Assembly: GCA_965262605.1 (NCBI GenBank)
Contig: CBDHFN010000003.1
Location: 930,001 to 994,000, forward strand
Direction: 5' to 3'
DNA length: 64,000 nt
Origin: CBDHFN01 sp965262605
GTDB taxonomy: Bacteria > Pseudomonadota > Alphaproteobacteria > JASGCL01
Shown: positions 50,489 through 59,636 of the stretch, piece by piece
Layout: the number at the start of each line of letters is the position of its first letter
How positions within the stretch are numbered: position 1 is the first letter of the stretch
Notes under the pieces: model-generated
Told to the model about the DNA's origin: nothing
The model's input: only the letters and a program-made list of their open reading frames with translations
The model's database searches: none
Position numbers and translations under genes: made by a program

Positions 50489-51022
50489 ATGTTAGCAAAT
50501 TTAAGCAAATCGCAATTTATGGCAATTCTGGGCGGGATTTATGAAAAAACCCCTTGGGTTGCCGAACAATATTGGCAAAGTTTTGTCCATAATCAAGAAA
50601 AATGGGATAATTTTGCCGAAACTAATGCCGAAATGCAAAAAATTGTCAAAAATTCTGATGCAAGTCTAAGGTTAAAAATTTTGCAATCGCACCCTGAATT
50701 AGTCGGTAAATTAGCTTTGGCGGGGAAATTAACCGCCGAATCAACGCGTGAGCAAGCGGGCGCGGGCTTAAACCAATGTTCGCCCGATGAATTTCAAGAA
50801 TTCCAAACCCTTAATAGCCAATATAATGAAAAATTTGGATTTCCATTTATTGTGGCGGTAAGTGGTAAATCGCGCCTTGAAATTTTACAAATTTTTAAAA
50901 GCCGCGTCAATAATGATTATGATGCAGAATTTCAAGAAGCAATGGCGCAAGTTTATAAAATTGCCGAAATTCGCTTGAAACAAGTTTTTGAAAACCCTGA
51001 AACCCAAACTAACAAAGGATAA
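50489..51022 (+). CDS. uraD: OHCU decarboxylase UraD
   Basis: About 177 residues. UraD decarboxylates 2-oxo-4-hydroxy-4-carboxy-5-ureidoimidazoline to (S)-allantoin, the last step from urate to allantoin. The conserved core reads LQSHPELVGKLALAGKLTAESTREQAGAGL (residues about 70-100, with catalytic His in SHPEL), then FPFIVAVSGKSRLEILQIFKSRVNND. It begins after GAGG and precedes the allantoicase by 3 bases. No uricase or HIU hydrolase gene is visible here. Confidence 0.94.
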   Translation: MLANLSKSQFMAILGGIYEKTPWVAEQYWQSFVHNQEKWDNFAETNAEMQKIVKNSDASLRLKILQSHPELVGKLALAGKLTAESTREQAGAGLNQCSPDEFQEFQTLNSQYNEKFGFPFIVAVSGKSRLEILQIFKSRVNNDYDAEFQEAMAQVYKIAEIRLKQVFENPETQTNKG

Positions 51023-51025
51023 AAA

Positions 51026-52030
51026 ATGTCAGCACCGATTCCAAATCTTCCAGATTATTGTGAAAATACCCCCAATATGGCAAGCCACCGATTGGGTGCG
51101 CGCGCTTTATTTACCACGAACGATTTCTTTGCCAAAGTTGACAGAATGTTGCAAGATTCTGAACCAGTATTTGATGTTGAATTATATGATGATAACGGCA
51201 AATATATGGACGGCTGGGAATCGCAACGGCGCCGTCATGGTGGTCATGATATTGCCATTGTTAAGTTAGCGTTTAACGGGCAAATTCAAGGCGTGAATAT
51301 TTGCACTAAATGGTTTACGGGCAATTACCCTAAGGGTGCAAGCATTGAAGCGGGTGTTTTGCCCGAAAATGGTGATTATGAAAAAGTTCAATGGACGGAA
51401 ATTTTATCGGCGCGTGATTTAGTCGGCGATGGCGATAATTTCTTTCCCATTCAAGACCAAGGTAAGTATAATGTTGTGCGCTTGCATATTCACCCAGACG
51501 GCGGGGTGGCAAGATTGCGGGTTTACGGCAATGCTTGGGCAGATTTTGACTCGTTAAAGAAAAATAAAGGCGTGATTGAATTATCATCTTTATTATATGG
51601 CGGGCGAATAATTGGTTATAATAATGCGCATTATGGGATTGTCCATAATTTGCTTGCCCCTGATAAAGCGGTTAATATGGGCGATGGTTGGGAAACGCGC
51701 CGCCGCCGTGAACCCGGGTATGATTGGATTGTCATTGCACTTGCCCATGCGGGAATAATTGAAAAAATTGAAGTTGATACTGGTTATTACAAGGGGAATT
51801 ATCCCGATAAATGCTCAATTAATGGCGGGTTAATTACTAATTTAAATGATTCGGCGATTATCACCGATGCAATTTTTTGGGAAGAAATTCTTGCGCCATC
51901 AAAATTATCGGCGAAAAACAACCATGTTTTTGATAATATTAGCTATGATAAACCCGTATCACATATTCGGTTAAATATTTACCCCGATGGCGGAGTTGCA
52001 AGATTGCGTATTTGGGGTAGGGTAGCTTAA
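51026..52030 (+). CDS. alc: Allantoicase
   Basis: A 334-residue enzyme that converts allantoate to (S)-ureidoglycolate and urea. Two similar halves each hold an allantoicase (galactose-binding-like) repeat: DGWESQRRRHGGHDIAIVKLA and TKWFTGNYPKGASIEA in the first (residues about 60-120), and DGWETRRRREPGYDWIVIALA and TGYYKGNYPDKCSINGG in the second (about 225-285). VRLHIHPDGGVARLRVYG and IRLNIYPDGGVARLRIWG close each half. It is the last gene of xdhC-puuE-uraD-alc, and its stop overlaps the convergent addB by 4 bases. Confidence 0.95.
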   Translation: MSAPIPNLPDYCENTPNMASHRLGARALFTTNDFFAKVDRMLQDSEPVFDVELYDDNGKYMDGWESQRRRHGGHDIAIVKLAFNGQIQGVNICTKWFTGNYPKGASIEAGVLPENGDYEKVQWTEILSARDLVGDGDNFFPIQDQGKYNVVRLHIHPDGGVARLRVYGNAWADFDSLKKNKGVIELSSLLYGGRIIGYNNAHYGIVHNLLAPDKAVNMGDGWETRRRREPGYDWIVIALAHAGIIEKIEVDTGYYKGNYPDKCSINGGLITNLNDSAIITDAIFWEEILAPSKLSAKNNHVFDNISYDKPVSHIRLNIYPDGGVARLRIWGRVA

Positions 52031-54993
52031 TTATCCTCTTCGTCAATTAAATCATTTTGGTAATTATGCCATTCTGCCTCACGCGATAAATGGGCGTAAT
52101 CGTTATATTTAATGGCGGGGTTGGCGATATATTCTTGGGGATTTTTGCCGTAATAAGCTTCAATTTGCGCCAATAATTTTTGATAAACTTCATGGCAAAT
52201 ATCGCTAAACGAAGCTTTTTTTGATGAAAAATTAATAATTTCCGAATTATCAGGGTTTTTGGCGATAAACCAATATTCGCCTTGAATATCATATTGGTTG
52301 GGGTTTTCACAAATGCCACTAAACAAGCCGTGCTTTAAAATTAAAGCTGTTAAGGGAATTTGCGGGGCTTCGCCATTGGCGCGTTTCGTGGCATTGGGCG
52401 GTTCGTAAGTTTTATAATCAATCACAACCATTTGTTCCGCCCTTAAATCAATGCGGTCGGCGCGGGCAAGACAGGAAAAATCATATTTATCGCTTACGCG
52501 CCAATCACCTTGAATTTCTGTGTAAATTTTCCCGAAATTATTTTGAATTTGTGCTAAAAACCAATCCTTATTTGCCATTAAATTCGGCAACCAAAAAGCT
52601 TTAACAATGGGGTATCTTGCGTAAGGTTGCATGATTTTATCGGTAATTTTATCAAAAATATCATGCGCATTGCCCGAATTTTTTTGCCATTCATCACAAA
52701 ATTCTTGAAAAATTTGATGAAACAGCGTGCCACGCAATTGATTATCGCAATTTATGCGGTATTCGGGCAATTTGCGCAAATTACAGATTTTTTTGGCAAA
52801 AATGCTGTATGGATTTTGCAACCATATTTCAATATCACTTACCGATAGCCACGAAGGGCGCAAAGCCAAAGCTGGATTTGGCATGGGTCTGGTAATCGTA
52901 ATGGTATTTTCATATATAATGGACGATTTAAGCGTATGGGCGCACCAAAGCCAATATTCTTGGTTCGCGTTTATTTCATGCCCCGCAATGCGCGCAATAG
53001 CGTAAAGCCGTTCAAGCCATCGGCTTAAAATTGTAATTGCGCCATCGCGATGAACGGCGCGGGTTAAGTAAATATTGGTTGAAAGCAAGTTGGTGGTAAA
53101 ATCATGGGCGCTTTGGGCGATTGAAAATTCATGCGGGCGCAAGCCAATATCAAGACGCATTTTGCGCGAAAACCATGGGTCTTTGGGGGTATTTGCTGGA
53201 AAAATTCCCTCCTCTAAACCGCAAATAATCGTGGTGTCAAATTGCTGATTGCGCGATTCAATAGGGGTCAGAATTTTTAATCGGGGATGCGAAACATTCG
53301 GGTAAATATAAATATTTTGACAAATTGCCATGATAATTTCTTGAAATTCAAGCCAATTACATTTTGGGGCATATTTGGTATTTTCGGAAATTTCTTGCCA
53401 TAAATTTTCAAATTTTTCCATGGTTTTGCGGGCAATTAACGATTTATCAAGCAATTTTTCTAAAATATTGCGCAAGAAAATAAGCTTTTCACGAAAATGT
53501 GCATTATCGGCGATTTGTGATTTTTCATGAATAATTGCTTGAAATTCCAATAAAATTGCCAAAGATTCCAAATAAATTGGCTTTGTTGGGTCGGACTGCA
53601 TGGTATTTTTAAGTTTTACCAGCAAAAAATTAAAAAAATCAGGGTTGTTTTGGTCACGGCATAATTTTTCATCAATAAAATCAAGGGCTAAGGGCGATTT
53701 TTTATTGCCAATCCACAAAGAATTTTTAATTACCGCCAAGAAATTTAACGCATTGGGCGCATGAATAAAACGCAAAATTTGGCTGATAAATATACCTTTT
53801 GGCGTGCTTAAAAGACTTTGTCCCATTGAACTTGAAATATTAATATTTAATTGCAATAAAGCGGCGCGCACCATGGCATCTATGGTTTGATTATGGACAA
53901 TAATCATGATGCTGTTGGTTGTTTCATTTAATTCGCGTGCGGCAATTAAGGCAACAATATGGGCTTCTTGGCTAGCATTATTGGCTTCAATCACATGGAT
54001 ATTTTCAAGCGCGCTTTTGATAATGTTATGGTCAGAAATAAGCCATTTATCCGAAAATTCTGCGGGACGCATTACTTCGTTAAGTAAAATCTGCCGTTGG
54101 ATAATGGATTGCGCGATGGGATTAATTTCATGCCACGCAAGCACATTATCTGGTGGTAGTTGCAAATATTGCAAAAGCTCAATCATAGATTTTTGCGGGT
54201 GCAAATGCGCAAAAATAGTTTCTTGTTTCGCTAAATATTCATATTCTTCAGGTGATAATAATTTGTTAAAACCGGGTAATATCACCATGCCGTTGGGTAA
54301 TTGGCTGATGGACTTCATTAATTTTCGCACCATCGGGCGCGACCCCGTGGAACCCGCCACGATGATAAAATCATCGGTTGGATTTTCGGCGTAAAATTGC
54401 GCTAATTTATTAATGCGCCAATTGGCAAATTCTTGGGTATCCATAATATTTTCGTCCATTAAAATTTTATGCCAATTATCACCAATAATTTTTAAAAATT
54501 CTTGAATATCCGCCCAATGTTCGGCAAATTGTTCGGGTAATTTAATATCGCTAAGTGCTTTAATTTCAATGCCTTCAATCATTAATTCATCAATAAGCCC
54601 CGCCAATTTTGCGGTTAATTGCCATTGTTCTTTGGGCGATAAATTGGCGTAAATCGCTAATTTATCAGTTAATTTTTGAATTAATTGCCATAAGATAAAT
54701 CGCTTTTTAATGGGGGATATAGTTGTTTTATCCTCATTCTCATCATTATCAACCGCTTGGTCAATTAAATCGTCCCAATCCTCGCCTAATGGCATGATTT
54801 TAGGGATAATAATGGCGTTATTCGCGCTTAATCTTATGAAAGCATCTTGAAAAATTTCCACGGAACGGCGGTTTGGCACAAAAATTTTGCATTGGCTTAG
54901 TTTTAATAAATCATGGCGCGTGCGATGAATTAAGCCTTGCACAAAATTATCGGCAAATCCATAACTTGCGTGAATCGTCCAAATATTTTGCAT
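52027..54993 (-). CDS. addB: Double-strand-break repair protein AddB, alphaproteobacterial type
   Basis: A 988-residue protein. It begins WTIHASYGFADNFVQGLI, without a Walker A GKT, as in alphaproteobacterial AddB, whose helicase half is degenerate. FVPNRRSVEIFQDAFIR and NQQFDTTIICGLEEGIFP are typical helicase-like blocks. The C-terminal PD-(D/E)XK RecB-nuclease part has GTLFHQIFQEFCDEW, RADRIDLR, and VIDYKTYEPPN near residue 880-900. AddAB processes breaks for RecA loading. addA is not adjacent in the window; the next minus-strand genes encode GFA and a hydrolase. Confidence 0.9.
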   Translation of the reverse strand: MQNIWTIHASYGFADNFVQGLIHRTRHDLLKLSQCKIFVPNRRSVEIFQDAFIRLSANNAIIIPKIMPLGEDWDDLIDQAVDNDENEDKTTISPIKKRFILWQLIQKLTDKLAIYANLSPKEQWQLTAKLAGLIDELMIEGIEIKALSDIKLPEQFAEHWADIQEFLKIIGDNWHKILMDENIMDTQEFANWRINKLAQFYAENPTDDFIIVAGSTGSRPMVRKLMKSISQLPNGMVILPGFNKLLSPEEYEYLAKQETIFAHLHPQKSMIELLQYLQLPPDNVLAWHEINPIAQSIIQRQILLNEVMRPAEFSDKWLISDHNIIKSALENIHVIEANNASQEAHIVALIAARELNETTNSIMIIVHNQTIDAMVRAALLQLNINISSSMGQSLLSTPKGIFISQILRFIHAPNALNFLAVIKNSLWIGNKKSPLALDFIDEKLCRDQNNPDFFNFLLVKLKNTMQSDPTKPIYLESLAILLEFQAIIHEKSQIADNAHFREKLIFLRNILEKLLDKSLIARKTMEKFENLWQEISENTKYAPKCNWLEFQEIIMAICQNIYIYPNVSHPRLKILTPIESRNQQFDTTIICGLEEGIFPANTPKDPWFSRKMRLDIGLRPHEFSIAQSAHDFTTNLLSTNIYLTRAVHRDGAITILSRWLERLYAIARIAGHEINANQEYWLWCAHTLKSSIIYENTITITRPMPNPALALRPSWLSVSDIEIWLQNPYSIFAKKICNLRKLPEYRINCDNQLRGTLFHQIFQEFCDEWQKNSGNAHDIFDKITDKIMQPYARYPIVKAFWLPNLMANKDWFLAQIQNNFGKIYTEIQGDWRVSDKYDFSCLARADRIDLRAEQMVVIDYKTYEPPNATKRANGEAPQIPLTALILKHGLFSGICENPNQYDIQGEYWFIAKNPDNSEIINFSSKKASFSDICHEVYQKLLAQIEAYYGKNPQEYIANPAIKYNDYAHLSREAEWHNYQNDLIDEEDN

Positions 54994-54995
54994 TA

Positions 54996-55403
54996 TTATG
55001 GCTTTTCGCGCTTAAATTGGGGGATATTATCGGATATTTGATAATAATTTTGTTTTGATTCTGTCCAAATATGATAAGATAATTGGGCATTGGTCGGCAA
55101 ATTATCAATCGCGCCCATTGAAACATCGCATTCTGTGCCGTCCAATGTTGCCCAAAATAAGAATGAACCGCAATTGGAACAAAATCCCCGTTTGGCAATT
55201 GGCGAAGATTCATACCATTTTAGCAAATTTTTTGAGTCGTGAATGGTAATATTTTCGCTTTTCACTAAACCAGAAGCCCAAAAATGCCCCGATGATTTTT
55301 GGCATTGAATACAATGACATGCACCTATATCTTGAAGTTTTTGGTTAATAGTAAATTGCACCGATTGGCAAAGACACGAACCCTTGATTATATTATCTTC
55401 CAT
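54996..55403 (-). CDS. GFA/CENP-V-family zinc protein
   Basis: About 135 residues starting MEDNIIKGSCLC after AAGGAG. The two zinc sites are visible: GSCLCQSV (Cys 10, 12), CHCIQCQKSSGHFWASG near residue 27, and FCSNCGSFLFW near 78. The family (glutathione-dependent formaldehyde-activating enzyme, PF04828) is better regarded as a general zinc-site domain; a role in formaldehyde detoxification is not certain. Start overlaps the upstream hydrolase stop by 11 bases; addB follows 2 bases after its stop. Confidence 0.88.
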   Translation of the reverse strand: MEDNIIKGSCLCQSVQFTINQKLQDIGACHCIQCQKSSGHFWASGLVKSENITIHDSKNLLKWYESSPIAKRGFCSNCGSFLFWATLDGTECDVSMGAIDNLPTNAQLSYHIWTESKQNYYQISDNIPQFKREKP

Positions 55404-56196
55404 TAGTGTTCTCCTTAGCAATTATTAAATCTGCAATTGCGCCATTTGCGAAATCATTTAATAAATTAAAATGATGCCGATTGGCGATTATATGAAGTTT
55501 AGCATGTTTTTCGCCGCAAATGGCGTGATAATATTGCGATTGCGCGATAAATTGCTCGGTTTCATCACCGCCTACAAAAATATCAATTTCATGCGATTTT
55601 GGGGCTTTTGTTAGGGTTAATTCAACCGCATCTTGCCTTGAAAGCATGATTTTTTCATTGCGCGTGCTGGCTTGCACGGGCGATAAATCAAACACACCAC
55701 CGATTAAAACATGGTGATGCGCCGAAAAATTAGCCGCTAAATAAGCCCCAGCCGAATGCCCAACCAAAATTATATCTTTGTCGTGATAACCCAAATGATG
55801 AAACCGCGCCAAACAAATCGCAATATCGGCGATAATATCCGCCAATTTCACTTCGGGGCAAAGCCTGTAATTAATCGCGCCATAGGCAAAACCATTTTCT
55901 AAATATTGTGGCGCGGGGAATAAAGCATATTCCTTGGATAATATTTGCCAAAAGCCACCATGAATAAAAATGACAATTTTTCCATTCGGATTTTTCGGTA
56001 TAAAATAATCAAAAATCTGCCGTTCATGCGTGCCATATCCGATATTTTTGTGCATAACTTGGGCATAATTTGCGGATACTTGCCACGAATCGCTTTGCCA
56101 TCGGTTGATTATTTCTTGCCAATCTGGCGCGGATAAAGACGGCGAATAATGCCAATTTAACTCATCTTGGCTTAGGTGCGTGTATTGAACTTGCAT
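55393..56196 (-). CDS. Alpha/beta hydrolase, arylformamidase (KynB/Afm)-like
   Basis: A 267-residue alpha/beta hydrolase. The oxyanion-hole motif is IVIFIHGGFWQILSK near residue 75 (HGGxW), the nucleophile elbow LVGHSAGAYLAANF near 142, and a candidate catalytic His in NRHHFNLLNDF near 250. N-terminal RQIFDYFIPK matches 'q..DvyrP'. It most resembles eukaryote-type kynurenine formamidases/BNA7, but related esterases share these motifs. It heads the minus-strand run hydrolase-GFA-addB. Confidence 0.8.
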   Translation of the reverse strand: MQVQYTHLSQDELNWHYSPSLSAPDWQEIINRWQSDSWQVSANYAQVMHKNIGYGTHERQIFDYFIPKNPNGKIVIFIHGGFWQILSKEYALFPAPQYLENGFAYGAINYRLCPEVKLADIIADIAICLARFHHLGYHDKDIILVGHSAGAYLAANFSAHHHVLIGGVFDLSPVQASTRNEKIMLSRQDAVELTLTKAPKSHEIDIFVGGDETEQFIAQSQYYHAICGEKHAKLHIIANRHHFNLLNDFANGAIADLIIAKENTNGR

Positions 56197-56290
56197 GTCG
56201 TTTCCTTTTATGCAAGTTTATAACATTTTTGTGCCAAATTCAATAAATTAATTACTTGCTTTGCGGGCTTAAAATCATTATAACAAAGTT

Positions 56291-57370
56291 ATGGACAAAA
56301 AGGCGCATATCTTATTAGCAATTGCTTCGTTGCAAGGGGGCGGTGCCGAACGAGTGCTTAGTGAAATTGGCAATCATCTTGTTGAAAATAATTACGAAGT
56401 CTCGCTTTTAACCATGATTGATAATCAAGACGATGTATATAAATTACACCCCAAAATACAGCGCATTCGCGTCAATTTAAACTGGGCTTCGTTTAATATT
56501 TTTGATGCAATTATCGGGTTTTGGCGCATAAGAAAAGCAATCCGCCACGCGAATCCCGATTTAGTCATAAGTTTTATGCACTCAGTCAATATCAGAATTT
56601 TATTAGCCTTGGTATTTACGAAAATTCCGATTATTATTTCCGAACGCATAGACCCCAATTATTATACCACCCATATTATTTTAAAACTTCTGCGCCGTTT
56701 AACTTACCCAAATGCCAAAAAATTAGTTGTCCAAACAAGAAGCGTAGAAAAATGGGCAAAAACATGGTTAAATAACGAAAAAATTCATTATATTCCAAAT
56801 GCTATTCGCAATATTCCAAACAATAACTTTAATGATAATAAAATCGTGCTTGCCGTTGGCAGATTGCATTTCCAAAAAGGTTTTGATATGTTAATAACAG
56901 CGTTTGCCCAATCAGAATTGCCAAAAAATAATTGGCAATTAAAAATAGTTGGCGAAGGCGACCAAAGGCAATTTTTACACGAATTAATCGCCAAAAATAC
57001 CATGCAGGATAAAATAATATTGGAAGGTTGGCAAAATAACCCCATCAAATTTTATCAGCAAGCCAGCATTTTTGTCTTGTCATCGCGCTTTGAAGGCTTT
57101 CCAAACGCCTTAATAGAAGCCATGCAATGCCAAGTAGCCAGTATCGCATTTGATTGCCCAAGCGGTCCATCAGAAATAATTCACACCATGCAAAACGGAA
57201 TCTTATGCCAAAATGGCAATATTCAACAATTAACCCAATCATTGAATTTATTATCACAAGACATTGATTTAAGGCATAATTTTGCAATAAAAGGTGCAGA
57301 ATTTGTTAATGAGCATCTTAGTCATCAGCGAATATATGGGCAGTGGCAAGCTTTATGCGAAAAACCCTGA
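56291..57370 (+). CDS. Family 4 glycosyltransferase
   Basis: A 359-residue GT-B enzyme. The N-terminal fold begins HILLAIASLQGGGAERVLSEIGNHL (the typical 'l.ggGaErv' acceptor loop). The C-terminal donor domain has VLAVGRLHFQKGFDMLITAF near residue 192, WQLKIVGEGDQRQFL, ILEGWQNNP and FVLSSRFEGFPNALIEAMQCQVASIAFDCPSGPSEII near 270, matching GT4 'S..EGfp..l.EAma.G.p.'. It adds a sugar to LPS, capsule or a lipid carrier; the acceptor is unknown. Its stop TGA is the first part of the downstream 151-bp repeat. Confidence 0.9.
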   Translation: MDKKAHILLAIASLQGGGAERVLSEIGNHLVENNYEVSLLTMIDNQDDVYKLHPKIQRIRVNLNWASFNIFDAIIGFWRIRKAIRHANPDLVISFMHSVNIRILLALVFTKIPIIISERIDPNYYTTHIILKLLRRLTYPNAKKLVVQTRSVEKWAKTWLNNEKIHYIPNAIRNIPNNNFNDNKIVLAVGRLHFQKGFDMLITAFAQSELPKNNWQLKIVGEGDQRQFLHELIAKNTMQDKIILEGWQNNPIKFYQQASIFVLSSRFEGFPNALIEAMQCQVASIAFDCPSGPSEIIHTMQNGILCQNGNIQQLTQSLNLLSQDIDLRHNFAIKGAEFVNEHLSHQRIYGQWQALCEKP

Positions 57371-57518
57371 TTTTGTAAAAAAACCATGATTTTGGTCATT
57401 CTGCTTCGTCATAAAATTTTTTTGAAACGCATGAACAAAGTCGTTCACTTGCCTTTCAAAAAAATTTTCTTCCTAGCATTCTAACCAAACTGATGGTTTT
57501 TTAATTTTTTCCTAACCA
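57368..57518 (+). repeat. 151-bp nested-hairpin repeat, copy 1
   Basis: Starts at the GT4 stop. Outer arms AAAAAACCAT...TTGG (57378-57395) pair with CCAA...ATGGTTTTTT (57485-57502); inner arms AAAATTTTTTTGAAA (57413-57427) pair perfectly with TTTCAAAAAAATTTT (57454-57468); at the tip GAAC/GTTC (57433-57446). A T-rich tail follows, so it can also end GT4 transcription. Confidence 0.9.
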
Positions 57519-57669
57519 TGATTTTGTAAAAAAACCATGATTTTGGTCATTCTGCTACGGCATAAAATTTTTTTGAAACGCATGAACAAAGTCGTTCACT
57601 TGCCTTTCAAAAAAATTTTCTTCCTAGCATTCTAACCAAACTGATGGTTTTTTAATTTTTTCCTAACCA
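57519..57669 (+). repeat. 151-bp nested-hairpin repeat, copy 2
   Basis: Exact-length repeat of 57368-57518, differing by only two substitutions in CTTCGT/CTACGG, within an otherwise identical unit. It has the same nested inverted repeats. With copy 1 and partial copy 3 it fills the 419-bp gap before lepA, which otherwise holds no gene. Confidence 0.9.
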
Positions 57670-57722
57670 TGATTTTGGTCATTCTGCTTCGTCATAAAAT
57701 TTTTTTGAAACGCATGAACAAG
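57670..57722 (+). repeat. Partial third copy of the nested-hairpin repeat
   Basis: Starts at the second TGATTTTGG of the unit (a 19-base sub-block is missing) and runs to CGCATGAACAAG, where the sequence leaves the repeat. Only the left arms are present, so no hairpin forms. The remaining bases to 57789 are AT-rich and lead to lepA. Confidence 0.85.
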
Positions 57723-57789
57723 ACAGAAAAATTGAAGAATCGGGAAATAAAATAAAAAACTTGATTTTTTTATAAATTCTTATACTGAT

Positions 57790-59595
57790 ATGGTTATGAA
57801 AAGAGAAAATATCAGAAATTTTGCAATTATTGCCCATATTGATCATGGCAAGTCAACTTTGGCGGATAGGCTAATTCAGCTTACCGGTGGTTTAGCCGAA
57901 AGGGAAATGAAGGAGCAAGTCCTTGATAATATGGAGCTTGAGCGCGAACGAGGCATTACCATAAAGGCGCAAACCGTGCGCTTAAAATATCGCGCCAAAG
58001 ATGGTCAAGATTATTTCTTAAATTTAATTGATACGCCCGGTCATGTGGATTTTTCCTACGAAGTATCGCGCGCCTTGGCGGCTTGTGAGGGGAGCTTGTT
58101 AGTAGTAGACGCATCGCAAGGCGTGGAAGCGCAAACTTTGGCAAATGTTTATATGGCGCTTGATAATAACCATGAAATTGTACCGATTTTAAATAAAGTT
58201 GATTTACCCGCCGCCGATGTTGCGGGCGTTAAACGGCAAATTGAGGATGTTATTGGTTTGGATACTTCGGAATCTGTGGAAATTTCGGCAAAAACGGGCA
58301 TGGGCATCGGCGATGTTTTAGAAGCAATAATTACGAAATTACCACCACCGCAACCAGAAAAAATGCCGTATTTGCGCGCTTTGTTAATTGATAGTTGGTA
58401 TAATACTTACTTGGGCGTGATTTTATTAGTGCGGGTGTTTGATGGCGCGTTGAAAAAAGGGCAAAAATTTCGCTTAATGGGCACGGGGGCGGCATATGTC
58501 GTTGACAGGCTTTGCGTGATGACTCCGAAAATGGAGGATGTTAATGAATTAGGTTTGGGCGAAGTTGGCGTGATAATCAGCGGCATTAAGTCAATTGCTG
58601 ATTGCCATGTCGGCGATTGCTTAACCGATGATAAAAACCCAGCCCCCGAATCTTTGCCCGGATTTCGCCCATCTGAACCGGTTGTATTTTGTGGCTTATT
58701 TCCCGCCGACCCATCGGATTATAATGAACTTCGCGAATCCATGGAAAAATTATCGCTTAATGATGCAAGTTTTCAATTTGAAGCCGAAACCTCCACCGCG
58801 CTTGGTTTTGGGTTTCGGTGCGGATTTTTAGGGCTTTTGCATTTGGAAATTATTCAAGAACGATTAATTCGTGAATTTAATATGGATATTATTTCCACTG
58901 CGCCTTCGGTTGTTTATGAATTAACCATGACGAATGGCGACAAAATAATGATGCACAACCCAACTGATATGCCCGACCCAGTAAGGATAAGCGAAATTTC
59001 TGAACCTTGGATTCAATGCACTATCATGGTGCCTGATGATTATTTGGGGCAGATTTTGACTCTATGCACCGACCGCAGGGGCATTCAAAAACAATTAACC
59101 TATGTCGGCACGCGCGCCATGGTGGTTTATGAATTGCCGCTTAATGAAACGGTGTTTGATTTTCACGATAAATTAAAATCTGTATCGCGTGGTTATGCTT
59201 CGTTTGATTATGAAATTATCGGTATGCGACCCGGTGATTTGGTGAAAGTGTCTATTTTAATTAATTCCGACCCTGTTGATGCTTTGGCAATGATATTGCA
59301 CCGATCCGTTGCGGAAAACCGCGGGCGACAAATTTGCGTCAAGCTTAAAGATGTGATTCCACGGCAATTATTCCAAGTCCCCTTGCAAGCCGCCATCGGT
59401 GGCAGAATCATCGCCCGCGAAACAATCCCCGCTGTGCGCAAAGATGTTTTGGCAAAATGTTATGGTGGCGATGTATCGCGCAAACGAAAATTGCTTGACA
59501 AGCAAAAAGAGGGCAAAAAACGCATGCGCCAATTCGGTAAAGTTGAAGTGCCACACAGCGCGTTTTTAGCCGTTTTGAAAATGGGCGATGATTAA
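57790..59595 (+). CDS. lepA: Elongation factor 4 (LepA)
   Basis: A 601-residue translational GTPase that back-translocates stalled ribosomes. G1 is IAHIDHGKSTLADRLIQLTGG near residue 14, G2 ERERGITIKAQTV, G3 DTPGHVDFSYEVSRALAACEG, G4 NKVDLPAADV and the C-terminal LepA domain with CYGGDVSRKRKLLDKQKEGKKRMR near 560. Two Met lie at the start (57790 and 57796); no clear ribosome site precedes either. Genes on both sides are unrelated (GT4 and a restriction-modification gene). Confidence 0.97.
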   Translation: MVMKRENIRNFAIIAHIDHGKSTLADRLIQLTGGLAEREMKEQVLDNMELERERGITIKAQTVRLKYRAKDGQDYFLNLIDTPGHVDFSYEVSRALAACEGSLLVVDASQGVEAQTLANVYMALDNNHEIVPILNKVDLPAADVAGVKRQIEDVIGLDTSESVEISAKTGMGIGDVLEAIITKLPPPQPEKMPYLRALLIDSWYNTYLGVILLVRVFDGALKKGQKFRLMGTGAAYVVDRLCVMTPKMEDVNELGLGEVGVIISGIKSIADCHVGDCLTDDKNPAPESLPGFRPSEPVVFCGLFPADPSDYNELRESMEKLSLNDASFQFEAETSTALGFGFRCGFLGLLHLEIIQERLIREFNMDIISTAPSVVYELTMTNGDKIMMHNPTDMPDPVRISEISEPWIQCTIMVPDDYLGQILTLCTDRRGIQKQLTYVGTRAMVVYELPLNETVFDFHDKLKSVSRGYASFDYEIIGMRPGDLVKVSILINSDPVDALAMILHRSVAENRGRQICVKLKDVIPRQLFQVPLQAAIGGRIIARETIPAVRKDVLAKCYGGDVSRKRKLLDKQKEGKKRMRQFGKVEVPHSAFLAVLKMGDD

Positions 59596-59636
59596 AATTA
59601 AATTGACAATTAAGCAAATCAATTTATTATTATTTT

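Noticed and set aside
57755..57800. Promoter and leaderless start for lepA
   Set aside because: TTGATT and TATACT are only 14 bases apart, too short for a standard promoter; left unassigned.
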